Positions 24,150-33,564 of a DNA stretch of 64,000 nucleotides are shown here, piece by piece. A program made the position numbers and the translations under genes. The stretch covers positions 248,001 through 312,000 of the forward strand of contig NZ_JARKNC010000008.1 of NCBI RefSeq assembly GCF_029360805.1. The letters are read 5' to 3'. Below the pieces are notes generated by a model. That model was not told the origin of the DNA, ran no database searches, and was given only the letters and a program-made list of their open reading frames with translations. Position 1 is the stretch's first letter. Each line of letters begins with the position of its first letter. The DNA comes from Daejeonella sp. JGW-45. Its GTDB lineage: Bacteria > Bacteroidota > Bacteroidia > Sphingobacteriales > Sphingobacteriaceae.

Positions 24150-25562
24150 TTGAAACGCACGTTTTTACTTCTTTTTTTGATCGCCTGCCAAGGGCCGGCC
24201 TGGGCGCAACAGTACAGCCTGTATAATAGCCGCACACTCTATGATGTATTCGAAAACCCATCGCAAAGTGCCTACCAGATTGATACCAGCCGGAGATTTG
24301 CTTTCAATTTCTTTATACCGAACATCGGCATAAACGCCACCTTTAGCGGAGATGGAGAGTCTTCATTTAAATCGCTCATCTATGATGGAGTGTTTAAGGG
24401 AACGGGACTGGAACTGGGGAAAGGGTCACGCAATAACAGGCTGGCATTGAATACCAACAATTACCTGGCAATGTTTAGAATGCTAAAAACGGTGAAGAAA
24501 AGCCGGGAAATCGGCTTATCGTGGCAGGTCAGAAATGATGCCAGGGTAAGAGCAACGAACGAGACATTTGCACTGTTTGACGACTTTGACCTGTTCGCTG
24601 AAGATTCATACAAAGATATTGTCAATGATTACCTGCTGAACCAATCTTATCATCAATTTAGTCTCAGCTATAGGGAGAATGTAACAAGACGATTGTCCGT
24701 TGGAGTTAAAGCCAGCTTACTAAGCGGCATAAGCTATAACGAGCTAAAAGTGAGAAACTCTGAATTAAATATCTATCCCGAAGACGATGAAATTGATATC
24801 ATGGTTGCCGGACGGTTCCGTTCAAGTTTCATGCTGGATAATTTCGAAGCCTCAAGCATTAAGCCGAATTTCAGGAATCCAGGACTTTCTATTACTGCCG
24901 GGGCGGGATATAAATTCAAATATGGCTGGTCAGTTTTTGGCAACCTGAAGGACCTGGGGATAATAAGATGGAGTAAATCTTCGTATGAATATGCCTTCAA
25001 TACGGGACAGATAATTATAAACAATGCCTCCAACTCGACTTCCGATGACCGGTTGGCCGACAGCCTTGACAAGAGGATCAGCAACAGCAGAACGAATAAA
25101 TCATTTATAAGTACTATTAATGGTAAAATTGAATTCCTGGTAAACAAAGACTTCGGTAATTATCAGCCAAATCTCATTGTTGCAAAAAGTTTATTTAATA
25201 ATGCCGGCGATATAGCGCTTATTAACAATTATCGTTTTAGAAATTATGTATTTACGTTATCAACCGCATATAATACAAACATGTTCATGCAGGTTGGCGG
25301 GCAGTTTATGATAAAGACTCCAAATAAGGAATTCTTTATTGGAAGCGACCAACTGTTTAAAACGATACAATTTGCAAAAGGATTTAACGATAGCAGCCCT
25401 CCCTATCCGGCTGGCTATACTGGTGCTTCGTTCTACCTCGGCGCAGGTTTCAAGTTCGGACGGGTTCTGGAGCATCCGGCAAACGCCAATTATATCCCCG
25501 GTATGGAAGAATCAAACGGGGGCGGATTCATAAAAAGGATATTCAGGAAGAAAAGCAATTGA
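24150..25562 (+). CDS. DUF5723-like outer-membrane beta-barrel protein
   Basis: A 470-residue protein with a signal peptide (MKRTFLLLFLIACQGPAWAQQ). The early motif LYDVFENPSQSAY and the alternating, aromatic-rich strands (VFTLSTAYNTNMFMQVGGQFM) fit the Bacteroidota DUF5723/PorP-like barrel group. The start codon is TTG: the preceding in-frame stop is at 24129 and no ATG lies between it and the signal peptide. It follows the 22500 gene by 24 bp. Function is unknown. Confidence 0.75.
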   Translation: MKRTFLLLFLIACQGPAWAQQYSLYNSRTLYDVFENPSQSAYQIDTSRRFAFNFFIPNIGINATFSGDGESSFKSLIYDGVFKGTGLELGKGSRNNRLALNTNNYLAMFRMLKTVKKSREIGLSWQVRNDARVRATNETFALFDDFDLFAEDSYKDIVNDYLLNQSYHQFSLSYRENVTRRLSVGVKASLLSGISYNELKVRNSELNIYPEDDEIDIMVAGRFRSSFMLDNFEASSIKPNFRNPGLSITAGAGYKFKYGWSVFGNLKDLGIIRWSKSSYEYAFNTGQIIINNASNSTSDDRLADSLDKRISNSRTNKSFISTINGKIEFLVNKDFGNYQPNLIVAKSLFNNAGDIALINNYRFRNYVFTLSTAYNTNMFMQVGGQFMIKTPNKEFFIGSDQLFKTIQFAKGFNDSSPPYPAGYTGASFYLGAGFKFGRVLEHPANANYIPGMEESNGGGFIKRIFRKKSN

Positions 25563-25596
25563 TTTATTCAGAATTTTAACCGATCACTTTTCAAAT

Positions 25597-26292
25597 TCAG
25601 GAAATAATCGCAGGCTTCCCAGCCACGAAATCCTTTAAATAGAATGGCTCGAAGTACGCCATGTTCTCGGTTATATTCTTAATTAATTTTTCGTGGGCGG
25701 GGACAGCGAGGTGAGATGCTGAGTTTACGAAATTTACAATCCTGATATTATCCCTCCCTGCGAAAAGGCTTCTGAACTTTTCGGATCCATCCCCAAATAA
25801 AATCAACTCCCGGTCATCAAATTGGTCAAATGAAGTCTGATCGATGATCTTAGCATTCACATCCTCAATAACACTCAGATCGATATCATAAATTCCAGTA
25901 TAAACTTCCATTCTCCTGGCATCTATCATAGGAATCAAATATGCCTCCGGATCAATATCAACCTCCTGCTTCACCAAGCCATAGACCATTGAATCCAGGG
26001 TATTTACGCTGATCAGTGGGATATCAAGAGCATAACAAAGACCTTTTGCAGTAGAAACTCCTATCCTCAAACCCGTATAGGAACCAGGACCTTTGCTTAC
26101 AGCAATAGCCCCCAGATCTTTATATTGCTTTTCAGCGCTTTCCATCACCTCTTCGATGAAAAGAGTTATGTGGGTTGCATGGATATTTCGCTCGTTGGCT
26201 TCCTTTACAGCCAGTACTGTATCGCCTTCACTCAAAGCCACAGAGCACGATGTAGTCGCGGTCTCGATAAGCAAGATAAGCTCCTTATTCAT
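25597..26292 (-). CDS. tsaB: tRNA threonylcarbamoyladenosine biosynthesis protein
   Basis: A 231-residue TsaB with the ASKHA-fold start LLIETATTSCSVAL and the strongly conserved KGPGSYTGLRIGVSTAKGL. TsaB dimerises with TsaD in making t6A at position 37 of ANN-decoding tRNAs. It is the last gene of rpmH-rnpA-yidD-tsaB, 15 bp after yidD. Confidence 0.94.
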   Translation of the reverse strand: MNKELILLIETATTSCSVALSEGDTVLAVKEANERNIHATHITLFIEEVMESAEKQYKDLGAIAVSKGPGSYTGLRIGVSTAKGLCYALDIPLISVNTLDSMVYGLVKQEVDIDPEAYLIPMIDARRMEVYTGIYDIDLSVIEDVNAKIIDQTSFDQFDDRELILFGDGSEKFRSLFAGRDNIRIVNFVNSASHLAVPAHEKLIKNITENMAYFEPFYLKDFVAGKPAIIS

Positions 26293-26307
26293 AGAATTAT
26301 TTTATAG

Positions 26308-26544
26308 TCAGGGGACAGGATCATAACCGTGCCCGCCCCAGGGGTTACATCTGCCGATTCGCTTTAATGTTAACCAACCTCCTTTAAATGGGCCATGCTT
26401 TTTTATGGCCTCAATCCCATAGTGGGAACAGGTTGGTGTGAACCGGCACTGCCTGCCCAGAATCGGCGACAACAAATATTGGTATGTCTTTATTATAAAC
26501 AGGAAGAAACCTGCCACCGCTGGTTTGATCACTTTATTCCACAT
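26308..26544 (-). CDS. yidD: Membrane protein insertion efficiency factor
   Basis: A 78-residue YidD. The signature is complete: [31 protein letters not shown], with the conserved cysteines, and [15 protein letters not shown] at the end. It assists YidC in membrane insertion. It overlaps the end of rnpA by 11 bp. YidC itself is not next door. Confidence 0.95.
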   Translation of the reverse strand: MWNKVIKPAVAGFFLFIIKTYQYLLSPILGRQCRFTPTCSHYGIEAIKKHGPFKGGWLTLKRIGRCNPWGGHGYDPVP

Positions 26545-26929
26545 TGCTTTCGAGATAAACCTTTTTGAACTTCACGATAGCAGCATTGAATTTCTTTTCC
26601 ATAAATGCGTATTCGCCTATCTCGTTCCCAATATAATTGATACCCAGAAGTATAGCAGAAGAATGCTCGTTAAGAAAAGGGTAAAGGCTTTGGGATTTCT
26701 GAAGTCTGTATATTTCTCTGATCCGGCGTTTAAGCAGATTTCTGTCGACAGCCCGCTTAAACTTCTTCTTAGGAACGCTGATCAGCACCTGGACAGGTCT
26801 TTCTTCCGGCAGAGCTTCAGAAAGCCAAATGATACGAAAAGGATACAACAAAAAAGAAGAACCGTTATGAAAAAGCTTATCAATAAGCTTCTTACTACAT
26901 AACCGTTCTTCTTTAGTAAAACTAGACAT
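26534..26929 (-). CDS. rnpA: Ribonuclease P protein component
   Basis: A 131-residue basic protein that binds RNase P RNA to mature tRNA 5' ends. The RNR motif is in [17 protein letters not shown]. The start [17 protein letters not shown] matches the family. It is preceded by a nested hairpin that ends only four bases before its ATG (26934-27000), suggesting control of its translation. Confidence 0.94.
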   Translation of the reverse strand: MSSFTKEERLCSKKLIDKLFHNGSSFLLYPFRIIWLSEALPEERPVQVLISVPKKKFKRAVDRNLLKRRIREIYRLQKSQSLYPFLNEHSSAILLGINYIGNEIGEYAFMEKKFNAAIVKFKKVYLESNVE

Positions 26930-26933
26930 TCAA

Positions 26934-27000
26934 ATTGTTATTTAGCCCGGCAGACAAGCAGATTTTGATCTGCAACATTCGCAAGGCTACGAATAACAAT
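26934..27000 (-). ncRNA. Nested hairpin between rpmH and rnpA
   Basis: The outer stem pairs 26934-26947 with 26985-27000 (ATTGTTATT/AATAACAAT plus TAGCC/GGCTA, with a two-base bulge). The inner hairpin is GCAGAT, four-base loop, ATCTGC (26958-26973). It fills the whole rpmH-rnpA spacer. It could stop or store ribosomes in front of rnpA or be an mRNA processing site. I do not recognise it as a named RNA family. Confidence 0.5.
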
Positions 27001-27005
27001 CAAAA

Positions 27006-27164
27006 TTATGCTTTGTGGCGACGCTCGTCAGATACAGATAATCTTTTTCTGCCCTTAGCTCTTCTTGATGCTAATACTCTTCTTCCGTTCGCACTGCTCA
27101 TACGCTCTCTAAATCCGTGCTTATTTCTTCTTTTTCTTTGAGAAGGCTGGAATGTTCTTTTCAT
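27006..27164 (-). CDS. rpmH: 50S ribosomal protein L34
   Basis: A 52-residue, very basic protein: [20 protein letters not shown], then [32 protein letters not shown]. This is the complete L34 pattern. The gene is first in the conserved rpmH-rnpA-yidD order. I translated it by hand from the minus strand; the stop is TAA at 27006-27008. Confidence 0.97.
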   Translation of the reverse strand: MKRTFQPSQRKRRNKHGFRERMSSANGRRVLASRRAKGRKRLSVSDERRHKA

Positions 27165-27201
27165 GACTTTTAATCTATTGTTGCTCTAAAAAACAGGAGT
27201 G

Positions 27202-27232
27202 CAAATATAAGGTTGATTTTTCACAAATCAAA
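27202..27232 (-). promoter_or_regulatory. Promoter of the rpmH operon (-33 and -7)
   Basis: On the minus strand TTTG (27229-27232), 19 bp, TATATTTG (27202-27209): an exact two-box Bacteroidota promoter, 37 nt before rpmH. Confidence 0.75.
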
Positions 27233-27277
27233 CAACAGATTTAAAATATGAGACCAAGAGACTTATTATTTAAAAAA

Positions 27278-27691
27278 TTAACTTCTCTGGCTTTTAAGAA
27301 TGTCCCTAATATCAGTCAGAAGAGCCTCTTCTTTGCTTGGAGCAGCCGGAGCAGCCGGAGCCTCGACCTCTTTACGCTTAAGCGAATTAATTACCTTAAT
27401 AAGTGCGAAAATACAAATAGCCACGATGAAGAACTGGATAAGCGTATTGATAAAGTTTCCGTATCGAATAGCCACCTCTTCTACCTTATTAACAGCATCA
27501 GCAGCTACCAATACAACTTTCTTGTCTGCAAAATCGACGCCACCGGTTAAATATCCGATTGGCGGCATTATAACGTCGTCAACAAGTGAAGTAATGATCT
27601 TGCCGAAGGATGCTCCGATTATCACACCCACTGCAAGATCGACAACATTCCCTTTTGAGATAAATTCTTTAAATTCTTTTACAACTGACAT
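27278..27691 (-). CDS. mscL: Large-conductance mechanosensitive channel
   Basis: A 137-residue homopentameric inner-membrane channel that opens on hypo-osmotic shock. TM1 contains the pore lining GNVVDLAVGVIIGASFGKIITSLVDDVIMPPIG; TM2 is IRYGNFINTLIQFFIVAICIFALI in part. The cytoplasmic end has an Ala-Pro-rich linker (APAAPAAP) before a final helix, LLTDIRDILKSQ. Length is standard. Confidence 0.96.
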   Translation of the reverse strand: MSVVKEFKEFISKGNVVDLAVGVIIGASFGKIITSLVDDVIMPPIGYLTGGVDFADKKVVLVAADAVNKVEEVAIRYGNFINTLIQFFIVAICIFALIKVINSLKRKEVEAPAAPAAPSKEEALLTDIRDILKSQRS

Positions 27692-27855
27692 AAGTTTAGG
27701 ATTAAATATTATCGGTTAAATCTAAATTAGCTTTTAAATGTTTATAAACAAAATTTATTCTAACGACATAGAACAAGGGTATTAACGCAGATATTTTTGA
27801 GTAAGTTTTATTTCATACCACCATTATTGTGTAATTTTACCCCATATTCCAAACC

Positions 27856-29328
27856 ATGCTAAGACAAAATCTTCAACAAAAGCTTCTTCAAAAACTCTCT
27901 CCCCAGCAGATACAGTTCATTAAGCTTTTACAGGTGCCTACTGTCTCCCTGGATACACGCATTAAAGAAGAGCTGGAAGACAATCCCGCACTGGAAGATC
28001 TAAGCCTGGCAAACATGAATGAGCCAACTGAAGAATATCCAGACCGCGACCCTGAAGATGATAATTTCAACTCTGAGGAGGGACAGGACACCATGGACGA
28101 GTTTAACGTGGATGATTACCTTCAGGATGATAGCTTAAACGATTATGGTTCAAAATATGATCAGAATGGAGACGACGATGATGATCGCAAAGAAATCCCA
28201 ATAGCAATACAAAGCTCATTTTTTGAAAGTCTTCAGGCTCAGCTTGACCTTGTGCCCCTGTCGGACAAGGATTTCCGAATTGGCCAGCAACTTATCGGGA
28301 GCCTTGATGACGACGGCTATTTACGTCGGCCCATAGCTTCCCTTATTGATGATCTTGCCTTTTCGCAGAACGTTTTTGCGGAAGAGGATGAAGTGCTGGA
28401 AATGCTGAAAGTGATCCAGTCCTTTGATCCTGCCGGGGTGGGTGCCCGCGATCTCCAGGAGTGCTTGCTCATCCAGCTAAGAAAAAGAGACCAGACTCCT
28501 GTAATTCAGAAAGCAACGACAGTTGTTGAGGAGTATCTCGATGAGTTTACCAAAAAGCATTACGACAAACTGGAACGTTCACTAAACATGGATTCCGAAG
28601 AGCTCAAAGATGTGGTGAACGAAATCCTTAAGCTAAATCCAAAACCGGGAGATTCAAATGCGGTAACAACCAAGCAATTGCAAATCATTCCCGATTTTCA
28701 TATCAGCAACAACGACGGTGTTTTGTTTTTGACTTTGAACTCTCAGAATGCCCCTGAACTCCGTGTAAGCCGTTCTTATCAGGAAATGTTTGAACATTAC
28801 GACAAGACATCCCAGAAAGACAAGAAACTTAAAGAAGCCGTGCAGTTCGTTAAACAGAAACTGGATTCGGCCAAATGGTTTATTGATGCAATTAAACAGC
28901 GTCAGCAAACTCTACTGAAGACCATGAATTCAATCATGAATTATCAGTATGAATATTTTCTTACCGGCGATGATAAAAATCTGCGGCCTATGATACTTAA
29001 GGATATTGCAGACAGGATAGGAATGGATATTTCTACCGTTTCACGGGTAGCCAATTCCAAATACGTGCAGACCGAGTTCGGTACATTTCTTTTAAAATCA
29101 TTCTTCTCAGAAGCTATCCAAATGGACAGTGGTGAAGAAGTTTCAAATAAAGAGGTTAAGAAGATACTTGAAGAGTGCATTGGGAAAGAGGATAAACGGC
29201 GTCCGCTGGCTGATGAAAAACTTACTGAGATCCTGAAAGAAAAAGGATATAATATTGCTAGACGAACCGTTGCCAAGTACCGCGAAGCGATGAATATTCC
29301 GGTGGCGAGGTTAAGGAAGGAGTTATAA
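27856..29328 (+). CDS. rpoN: RNA polymerase sigma-54 factor
   Basis: A 490-residue sigma-54. Region I is Gln/Leu-rich (LRQNLQQKLLQKLSPQQIQ), region II is acidic (about 50-115) and region III has core-binding and DNA-binding parts. The RpoN box is intact near the C-terminus (ARRTVAKYREAMNI). Sigma-54 needs an AAA+ activator; none is encoded in this window. It diverges from mscL. Confidence 0.96.
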   Translation: MLRQNLQQKLLQKLSPQQIQFIKLLQVPTVSLDTRIKEELEDNPALEDLSLANMNEPTEEYPDRDPEDDNFNSEEGQDTMDEFNVDDYLQDDSLNDYGSKYDQNGDDDDDRKEIPIAIQSSFFESLQAQLDLVPLSDKDFRIGQQLIGSLDDDGYLRRPIASLIDDLAFSQNVFAEEDEVLEMLKVIQSFDPAGVGARDLQECLLIQLRKRDQTPVIQKATTVVEEYLDEFTKKHYDKLERSLNMDSEELKDVVNEILKLNPKPGDSNAVTTKQLQIIPDFHISNNDGVLFLTLNSQNAPELRVSRSYQEMFEHYDKTSQKDKKLKEAVQFVKQKLDSAKWFIDAIKQRQQTLLKTMNSIMNYQYEYFLTGDDKNLRPMILKDIADRIGMDISTVSRVANSKYVQTEFGTFLLKSFFSEAIQMDSGEEVSNKEVKKILEECIGKEDKRRPLADEKLTEILKEKGYNIARRTVAKYREAMNIPVARLRKEL

Positions 29329-29398
29329 GTTTTACGTTATAAGTTTTAAGTCTGGACGGAACCACCAGCCGCCGAAAGTTACGAATTTCAGTTTTCAG

Positions 29399-29454
29399 CT
29401 TTCACCTTTCCACTTTCACCTCTCCACTTTCAACTTTTCACTTTCAACTTTCAA
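29399..29454. repeat. Tandem array of eight degenerate 7-mers
   Basis: Reading from 29399, units are TTTCACC, TTTCCAC, TTTCACC, TCTCCAC, TTTCAAC, TTTTCAC, TTTCAAC, TTTCAAC with no interruption. It ends 5 bp before the stop codon of the convergent porP-like gene. On the porP mRNA sense strand the units are purine-rich (GTTGAAA). Confidence 0.85.
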
Positions 29455-29459
29455 CTTTA

Positions 29460-30476
29460 TTACCAACTCTTCTGCGGGCAGCTAACCTTATACCGGTTAT
29501 TTAGAAACACGCCTAACACGATCTCATGTGACCCATTACTCACCGTATTTAGACCAGAAGTAGTAAAATCATAAGAATATCCGATATTCATAAAAGAACC
29601 CACATTAAACCCTGCCATCGCTGCGAATGCATCATCTTTACGATAGCTGCCCCCCATCCAGAATTTATCCCGATAGGCCATTTTTAGATTTACATCGACA
29701 GATGCGGGAACCGGAGAAACAATTTTGACCATGACTGATGGCATAACAGCAAAATCATCCCCGAGGTAAACTTTATATCCGGCCGAGATAAACATGTGCG
29801 GCACTTTCTTACCCTGGTCGTAAGTTTCATCATCACTGAAACTGATAGGAGTAGACAATAATTGCTGAGCGGCAGCTCCCACAAAATACCTGGGACCATA
29901 TAGCCAAACCCCGGCACTTATATCGGGCCTCAACTGGTTGTAGTCGCCAGTTCCTATTGCTATATCACTGGGATCTTCAAGAACAATCCTGGACCTGTCC
30001 AGATATATCTTAGAAACCCCGGCAGCTACACCAAGCGACAAATTAACATTTGAACTCAGCCCCATATGGTAGGCATAGGTGGCATTTATATCCGTCCTCG
30101 TAATTGGTCCTGCTTTATCCGACACGACATGAAAGCCCACCCCGTGATGAGGCTCAGAAGCCATGTAGGTCTGTACATAACTCCTACTATTGGGATTAGT
30201 GCCTCCAGACTGCGGTACCGAAGTCGAAGTGCCGTAAAGAAAGTTCTTTCCTAAAGGCGCATGAACCGATATATATGAGGTCTCAGGAGCACCGTCGAGA
30301 CCCTGCCATTGACTTCTGTACCCGGCTTTAACATCGATGTAATTCTCGATACCGGATATTGCCGGGTTTAAAATATAGTTATTAAAGATATATTGAGTAT
30401 ACTGAGGCCGCTGCTGTGCGCCAGCAAATTGAAGCAAGCCCATAAGTAGTAATACCGATATAAATCTCTTCATCAT
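29460..30476 (-). CDS. PorP/SprF-family outer-membrane protein
   Basis: A 338-residue beta-barrel with a signal peptide ending at about FAGAQQ and the family start QYTQYIFNNYILNPAISGIENY, then VKAGYRSQWQGLDGAP. PorP/SprF proteins partner with type IX secretion substrates that carry type-B (CHU_C) tails and help anchor or export them. Its upstream neighbour on the same strand, 167 bp away, encodes exactly such a substrate. Confidence 0.92.
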   Translation of the reverse strand: MMKRFISVLLLMGLLQFAGAQQRPQYTQYIFNNYILNPAISGIENYIDVKAGYRSQWQGLDGAPETSYISVHAPLGKNFLYGTSTSVPQSGGTNPNSRSYVQTYMASEPHHGVGFHVVSDKAGPITRTDINATYAYHMGLSSNVNLSLGVAAGVSKIYLDRSRIVLEDPSDIAIGTGDYNQLRPDISAGVWLYGPRYFVGAAAQQLLSTPISFSDDETYDQGKKVPHMFISAGYKVYLGDDFAVMPSVMVKIVSPVPASVDVNLKMAYRDKFWMGGSYRKDDAFAAMAGFNVGSFMNIGYSYDFTTSGLNTVSNGSHEIVLGVFLNNRYKVSCPQKSW

Positions 30477-30642
30477 TGCTATTTAACCGCCAGCCCTACC
30501 TTCTAATTAATAAGTTTAGTAATGTACAAACCTATGTTTAACATTATATACTGCTTTTATCGTTTATGTAAATACTAATGTACAAATTATTGCTCCAGCC
30601 CCTTCAAACAGACATACGTAATAAAATGTTCTGCAGGTTGTT

Positions 30643-33414
30643 CTATCTTAAAATAGTAACCCACCCCGTATAAGCCGGCAGGCCCATTTTAGGATCAATC
30701 ACATAATAATAAGTTCCTACAGGTAATTGGCTGCCATTTGAATTTCCATCCCAAGGTGTTGTATATCCGATTGAAGCATATACTTTGACACCGAACCTAT
30801 TAAATATATCAACCCGTACCTCAGGATAACTCTCAAGATAATCGATAAGCCACAGGTCGTTAACCCCATCCCCATTAGGCGTGAACGTGTTACGAATGAT
30901 CGGTTTTTCAACGACTTTGATAAAAATATCGTCTGTGATCACGCAGCCCTCCTCTGTTGTGATGGTAAGGGTATATGGAGTATCCTGCGTAGGAGTAGCT
31001 GTCGGATTCCTGATATCATCCCGGTCCAATCCGGCGGAAGGGCTCCATTTATACCTCAGGTTGGTTCCCGTCGCGCTGATATTAAAGGTAAAGGAACCAC
31101 CTTGCAATATTGTCAAATCCTCCCCTATGTCCAATGAAGGAGCCGGAACGGTAACGGTTTGAGTAATGCTATTTTCACAACCCGTTGCACTTGTAACTGT
31201 TAGCGACACAAGGTAATCCCCACCTTTCACATACTCATGCCTGATGCCTGAGTTACTTGTATTATCAACTTTGGGGCTTCCATCACCGAAGCTCCAACTC
31301 CATTTAACAATATTGCCGGCATCTATTGTCGACATGTCGGTAAAAGTTACCTCGTATTCCGTACACCCCGGCTTCGTAAAGGCAAATGCCGCTTTAGGTA
31401 CAGTGCCGATAGTCAGCGTTTGTTCAAAAGCCACCGCCTGGCAGCCAATGGAATTTTCAACAAGAAGTTTTACAACGTAATTACCGGGTGCAGCAAAAAC
31501 ATGAACAGGATTTTGCTCTTCGGAGGTTCCATTGTCACCAAAATCCCAACGCCATTTGGTGATGGGATCTCCCTTATCCTCGCTTTGATCGGTAAATTGT
31601 ATTTCCGTCAATGCACAGAAATTAGTTGACGTCTTAAACCGAGGTACTGGCGGGTCATACACTTCCAGACTCAGATCTATTTGCTGCTCCCCTAGTGCAC
31701 AGCCACCCATCGATGGGTACTTGGCAATGACTTTTATGATTTTAACTCCGGCTGTGGGATATGAAACAGGCCTGGGGAAATAGTAATCATAATAAGTTGT
31801 TCCATTTCGCACTACCCCCGCTACCGGCGTGGTAATTGTCTGTTCCTCAAAACTTCCACCTTCCGCGAATTGCCATGAAAGGCTCAGCGCCGGGGATGTC
31901 AGCGTCACTTTCACGTTAAAGTCCTGATTACTGCACGCAGCGATAATTTCCTCTTTGGTATCTGTTTTTACTGCAATCACGGACTGAGACGAAGCCAGGT
32001 TGGTTCCCGCTGAATAAGCATAAGATTCCGCATATCCAAAGCCGTAGGCTATTGCATTAAAACCTTCACTGGCCGATAGATTAAAACTATTTGTGTTATA
32101 TGAATTAAGATTCAGCTGCAAATAAGAATAGCCTGGAGCACCTTTTAACGGTGTAAATTTTTGTGCAGGTGTTACACCGTTCACTTTGAACGACGAAACA
32201 GCGATCGTTTTGATCAATACATTAATATACTGTTCCGTTATTGCCTCCTTGGGAGAAGAATAAAGTGTTATATTTTTAATATTATATTCAATAGGATTCA
32301 TAATAACCATGTCGGCATCGCTATTTTGGCCGACACCACCGGCACAGGTTACGCTGAGAGCGTATTGCGCGGCAGCTATCGGGTTATTAGCAGTTATATA
32401 TGCTGGTTCGGTTACCGGCCCCGGGGTAGTATACATCTGCCCTGCATTGAGCGTTGCAACCTCAGTTCCATTATACACCACTTTTGTATTATCCTCTTTA
32501 GCCACCACCCGGACATAATTACCATTAGTCCTTACATTACTTCCACCGGCGCTGATCGAACTGAAGGGAATGAACCCATAACTTTTTCCCCAGCTTTCAA
32601 CAGGATAATTTTGTTGATACAGGGGATCCGATGAGGCGAAACCATTCCCGGCGTCTACACACGACGTTGGCAACACAACACTAGAGTTGGTAGTACCAGA
32701 GAATAAAGCGAATTTGTTACATGCAGAGGTTAAAGGGTCGACGAACACTTTAGTTCCTGTAAGGTCGTTGGGAGATAAAAATTCGTAGACATCGCCGGCA
32801 TTAGGCAAAAACACTCCTCCCGGAACCAGATCCGTACCATTTCTATCCTGAAAAAAGATTCGTGTATTGGGATCCACAGCAGCGACAACAATATGATTCT
32901 GGCTTAAGGATCCGCCCGCCGCAGGGCCTATTTGGTAGTTCATAGAGAAATACTGCTGGCCCAATGCTTCCCGCGGAAGAATAAGTGAGGCCGCCGAGCG
33001 CCGGCCGGCAAATATGTGACCATAAACCACCACCTTTGGTTTCCCAGGATCTACTATAATTCTGATAGCCCTGTTGGTAAGTACCGTTTTTTGATCATTG
33101 TGATCGATATAAGCTGCGGCACGTGGCACTTTTACTTCAACCACAGAATTACCCTGGAGCAAATTAAACGGGATTATAGTCCCATTTACAGATACAACAC
33201 CCGAAGAAGGCTGTTTCCCTGTAATAAAAATTGAATATTCGGCGAAGTTATTTCTCACCAGCACATTATTGACGTAATCCGGTGCATTGACATGCGAGGG
33301 AAAAACCGCATAAAATTCTGTCCCTTCATTTGAAATACCCTGGGCCCGAACATATTGAAAGGCAGCTATAAAACTGATTAACAGTATAAATTTGTGTGTA
33401 ATCCTAATGCGCAT
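30643..33414 (-). CDS. Large secreted protein with PKD repeats and CHU_C tail
   Basis: A 923-residue protein: signal peptide (to about YVRAQ), an IgGFc-binding-like N-terminal region (about 30-470, FYAVFPSHVNAPDYVNNVLV), two PKD domains (about 590-755; WRWDFGDNGTSEEQNPVH and WSWSFGDGSPK) and a gliding-motility-type C-terminal domain (about 840-923; NTFTPNGDGVNDLW, FNRFGVKVY, PVGTYYYVI). The tail is the type-B signal for type IX secretion, so the protein is exported to the surface. The PorP/SprF gene downstream is its likely partner. An adhesin role is inferred. Confidence 0.88.
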   Translation of the reverse strand: MRIRITHKFILLISFIAAFQYVRAQGISNEGTEFYAVFPSHVNAPDYVNNVLVRNNFAEYSIFITGKQPSSGVVSVNGTIIPFNLLQGNSVVEVKVPRAAAYIDHNDQKTVLTNRAIRIIVDPGKPKVVVYGHIFAGRRSAASLILPREALGQQYFSMNYQIGPAAGGSLSQNHIVVAAVDPNTRIFFQDRNGTDLVPGGVFLPNAGDVYEFLSPNDLTGTKVFVDPLTSACNKFALFSGTTNSSVVLPTSCVDAGNGFASSDPLYQQNYPVESWGKSYGFIPFSSISAGGSNVRTNGNYVRVVAKEDNTKVVYNGTEVATLNAGQMYTTPGPVTEPAYITANNPIAAAQYALSVTCAGGVGQNSDADMVIMNPIEYNIKNITLYSSPKEAITEQYINVLIKTIAVSSFKVNGVTPAQKFTPLKGAPGYSYLQLNLNSYNTNSFNLSASEGFNAIAYGFGYAESYAYSAGTNLASSQSVIAVKTDTKEEIIAACSNQDFNVKVTLTSPALSLSWQFAEGGSFEEQTITTPVAGVVRNGTTYYDYYFPRPVSYPTAGVKIIKVIAKYPSMGGCALGEQQIDLSLEVYDPPVPRFKTSTNFCALTEIQFTDQSEDKGDPITKWRWDFGDNGTSEEQNPVHVFAAPGNYVVKLLVENSIGCQAVAFEQTLTIGTVPKAAFAFTKPGCTEYEVTFTDMSTIDAGNIVKWSWSFGDGSPKVDNTSNSGIRHEYVKGGDYLVSLTVTSATGCENSITQTVTVPAPSLDIGEDLTILQGGSFTFNISATGTNLRYKWSPSAGLDRDDIRNPTATPTQDTPYTLTITTEEGCVITDDIFIKVVEKPIIRNTFTPNGDGVNDLWLIDYLESYPEVRVDIFNRFGVKVYASIGYTTPWDGNSNGSQLPVGTYYYVIDPKMGLPAYTGWVTILR

Positions 33415-33514
33415 CTAAATTGTTTCGGTAGATCATCCTGTCGTTATATGTAAGATACGTTCTTCAACCTAAGAGCTGTTAGTATTATTTAAAAATCTCC
33501 AGGTTAATCAAAAA

Positions 33515-33546
33515 AAAATACCGGACAGTAAGCTGCCCGGTATTTT
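33515..33546 (-). terminator. Intrinsic terminator after eda
   Basis: AAAATACCGG...CCGGTATTTT with inner CAG/CTG pairing; on the minus strand it is followed by a run of T. Confidence 0.85.
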
Positions 33547-33564
33547 CCTATCTGTTAGCAAAGA

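Noticed and set aside
27300-27719. Open frame of 139 codons on the plus strand opposite mscL
   Set aside because: mscL on the minus strand is certain, and the antisense product is a Ser/Thr-rich low-complexity sequence with no family.
27711-27733. TTTAGATTTAACC-like sequence upstream of mscL (minus strand)
   Set aside because: Resembles the MntR-type operator but has an extra base and no second half; in AT-rich DNA this is expected by chance.
29399-29454. CRISPR-like regular repeat
   Set aside because: Units are 7 bp with no spacers and no cas genes are present; it is a simple tandem repeat.
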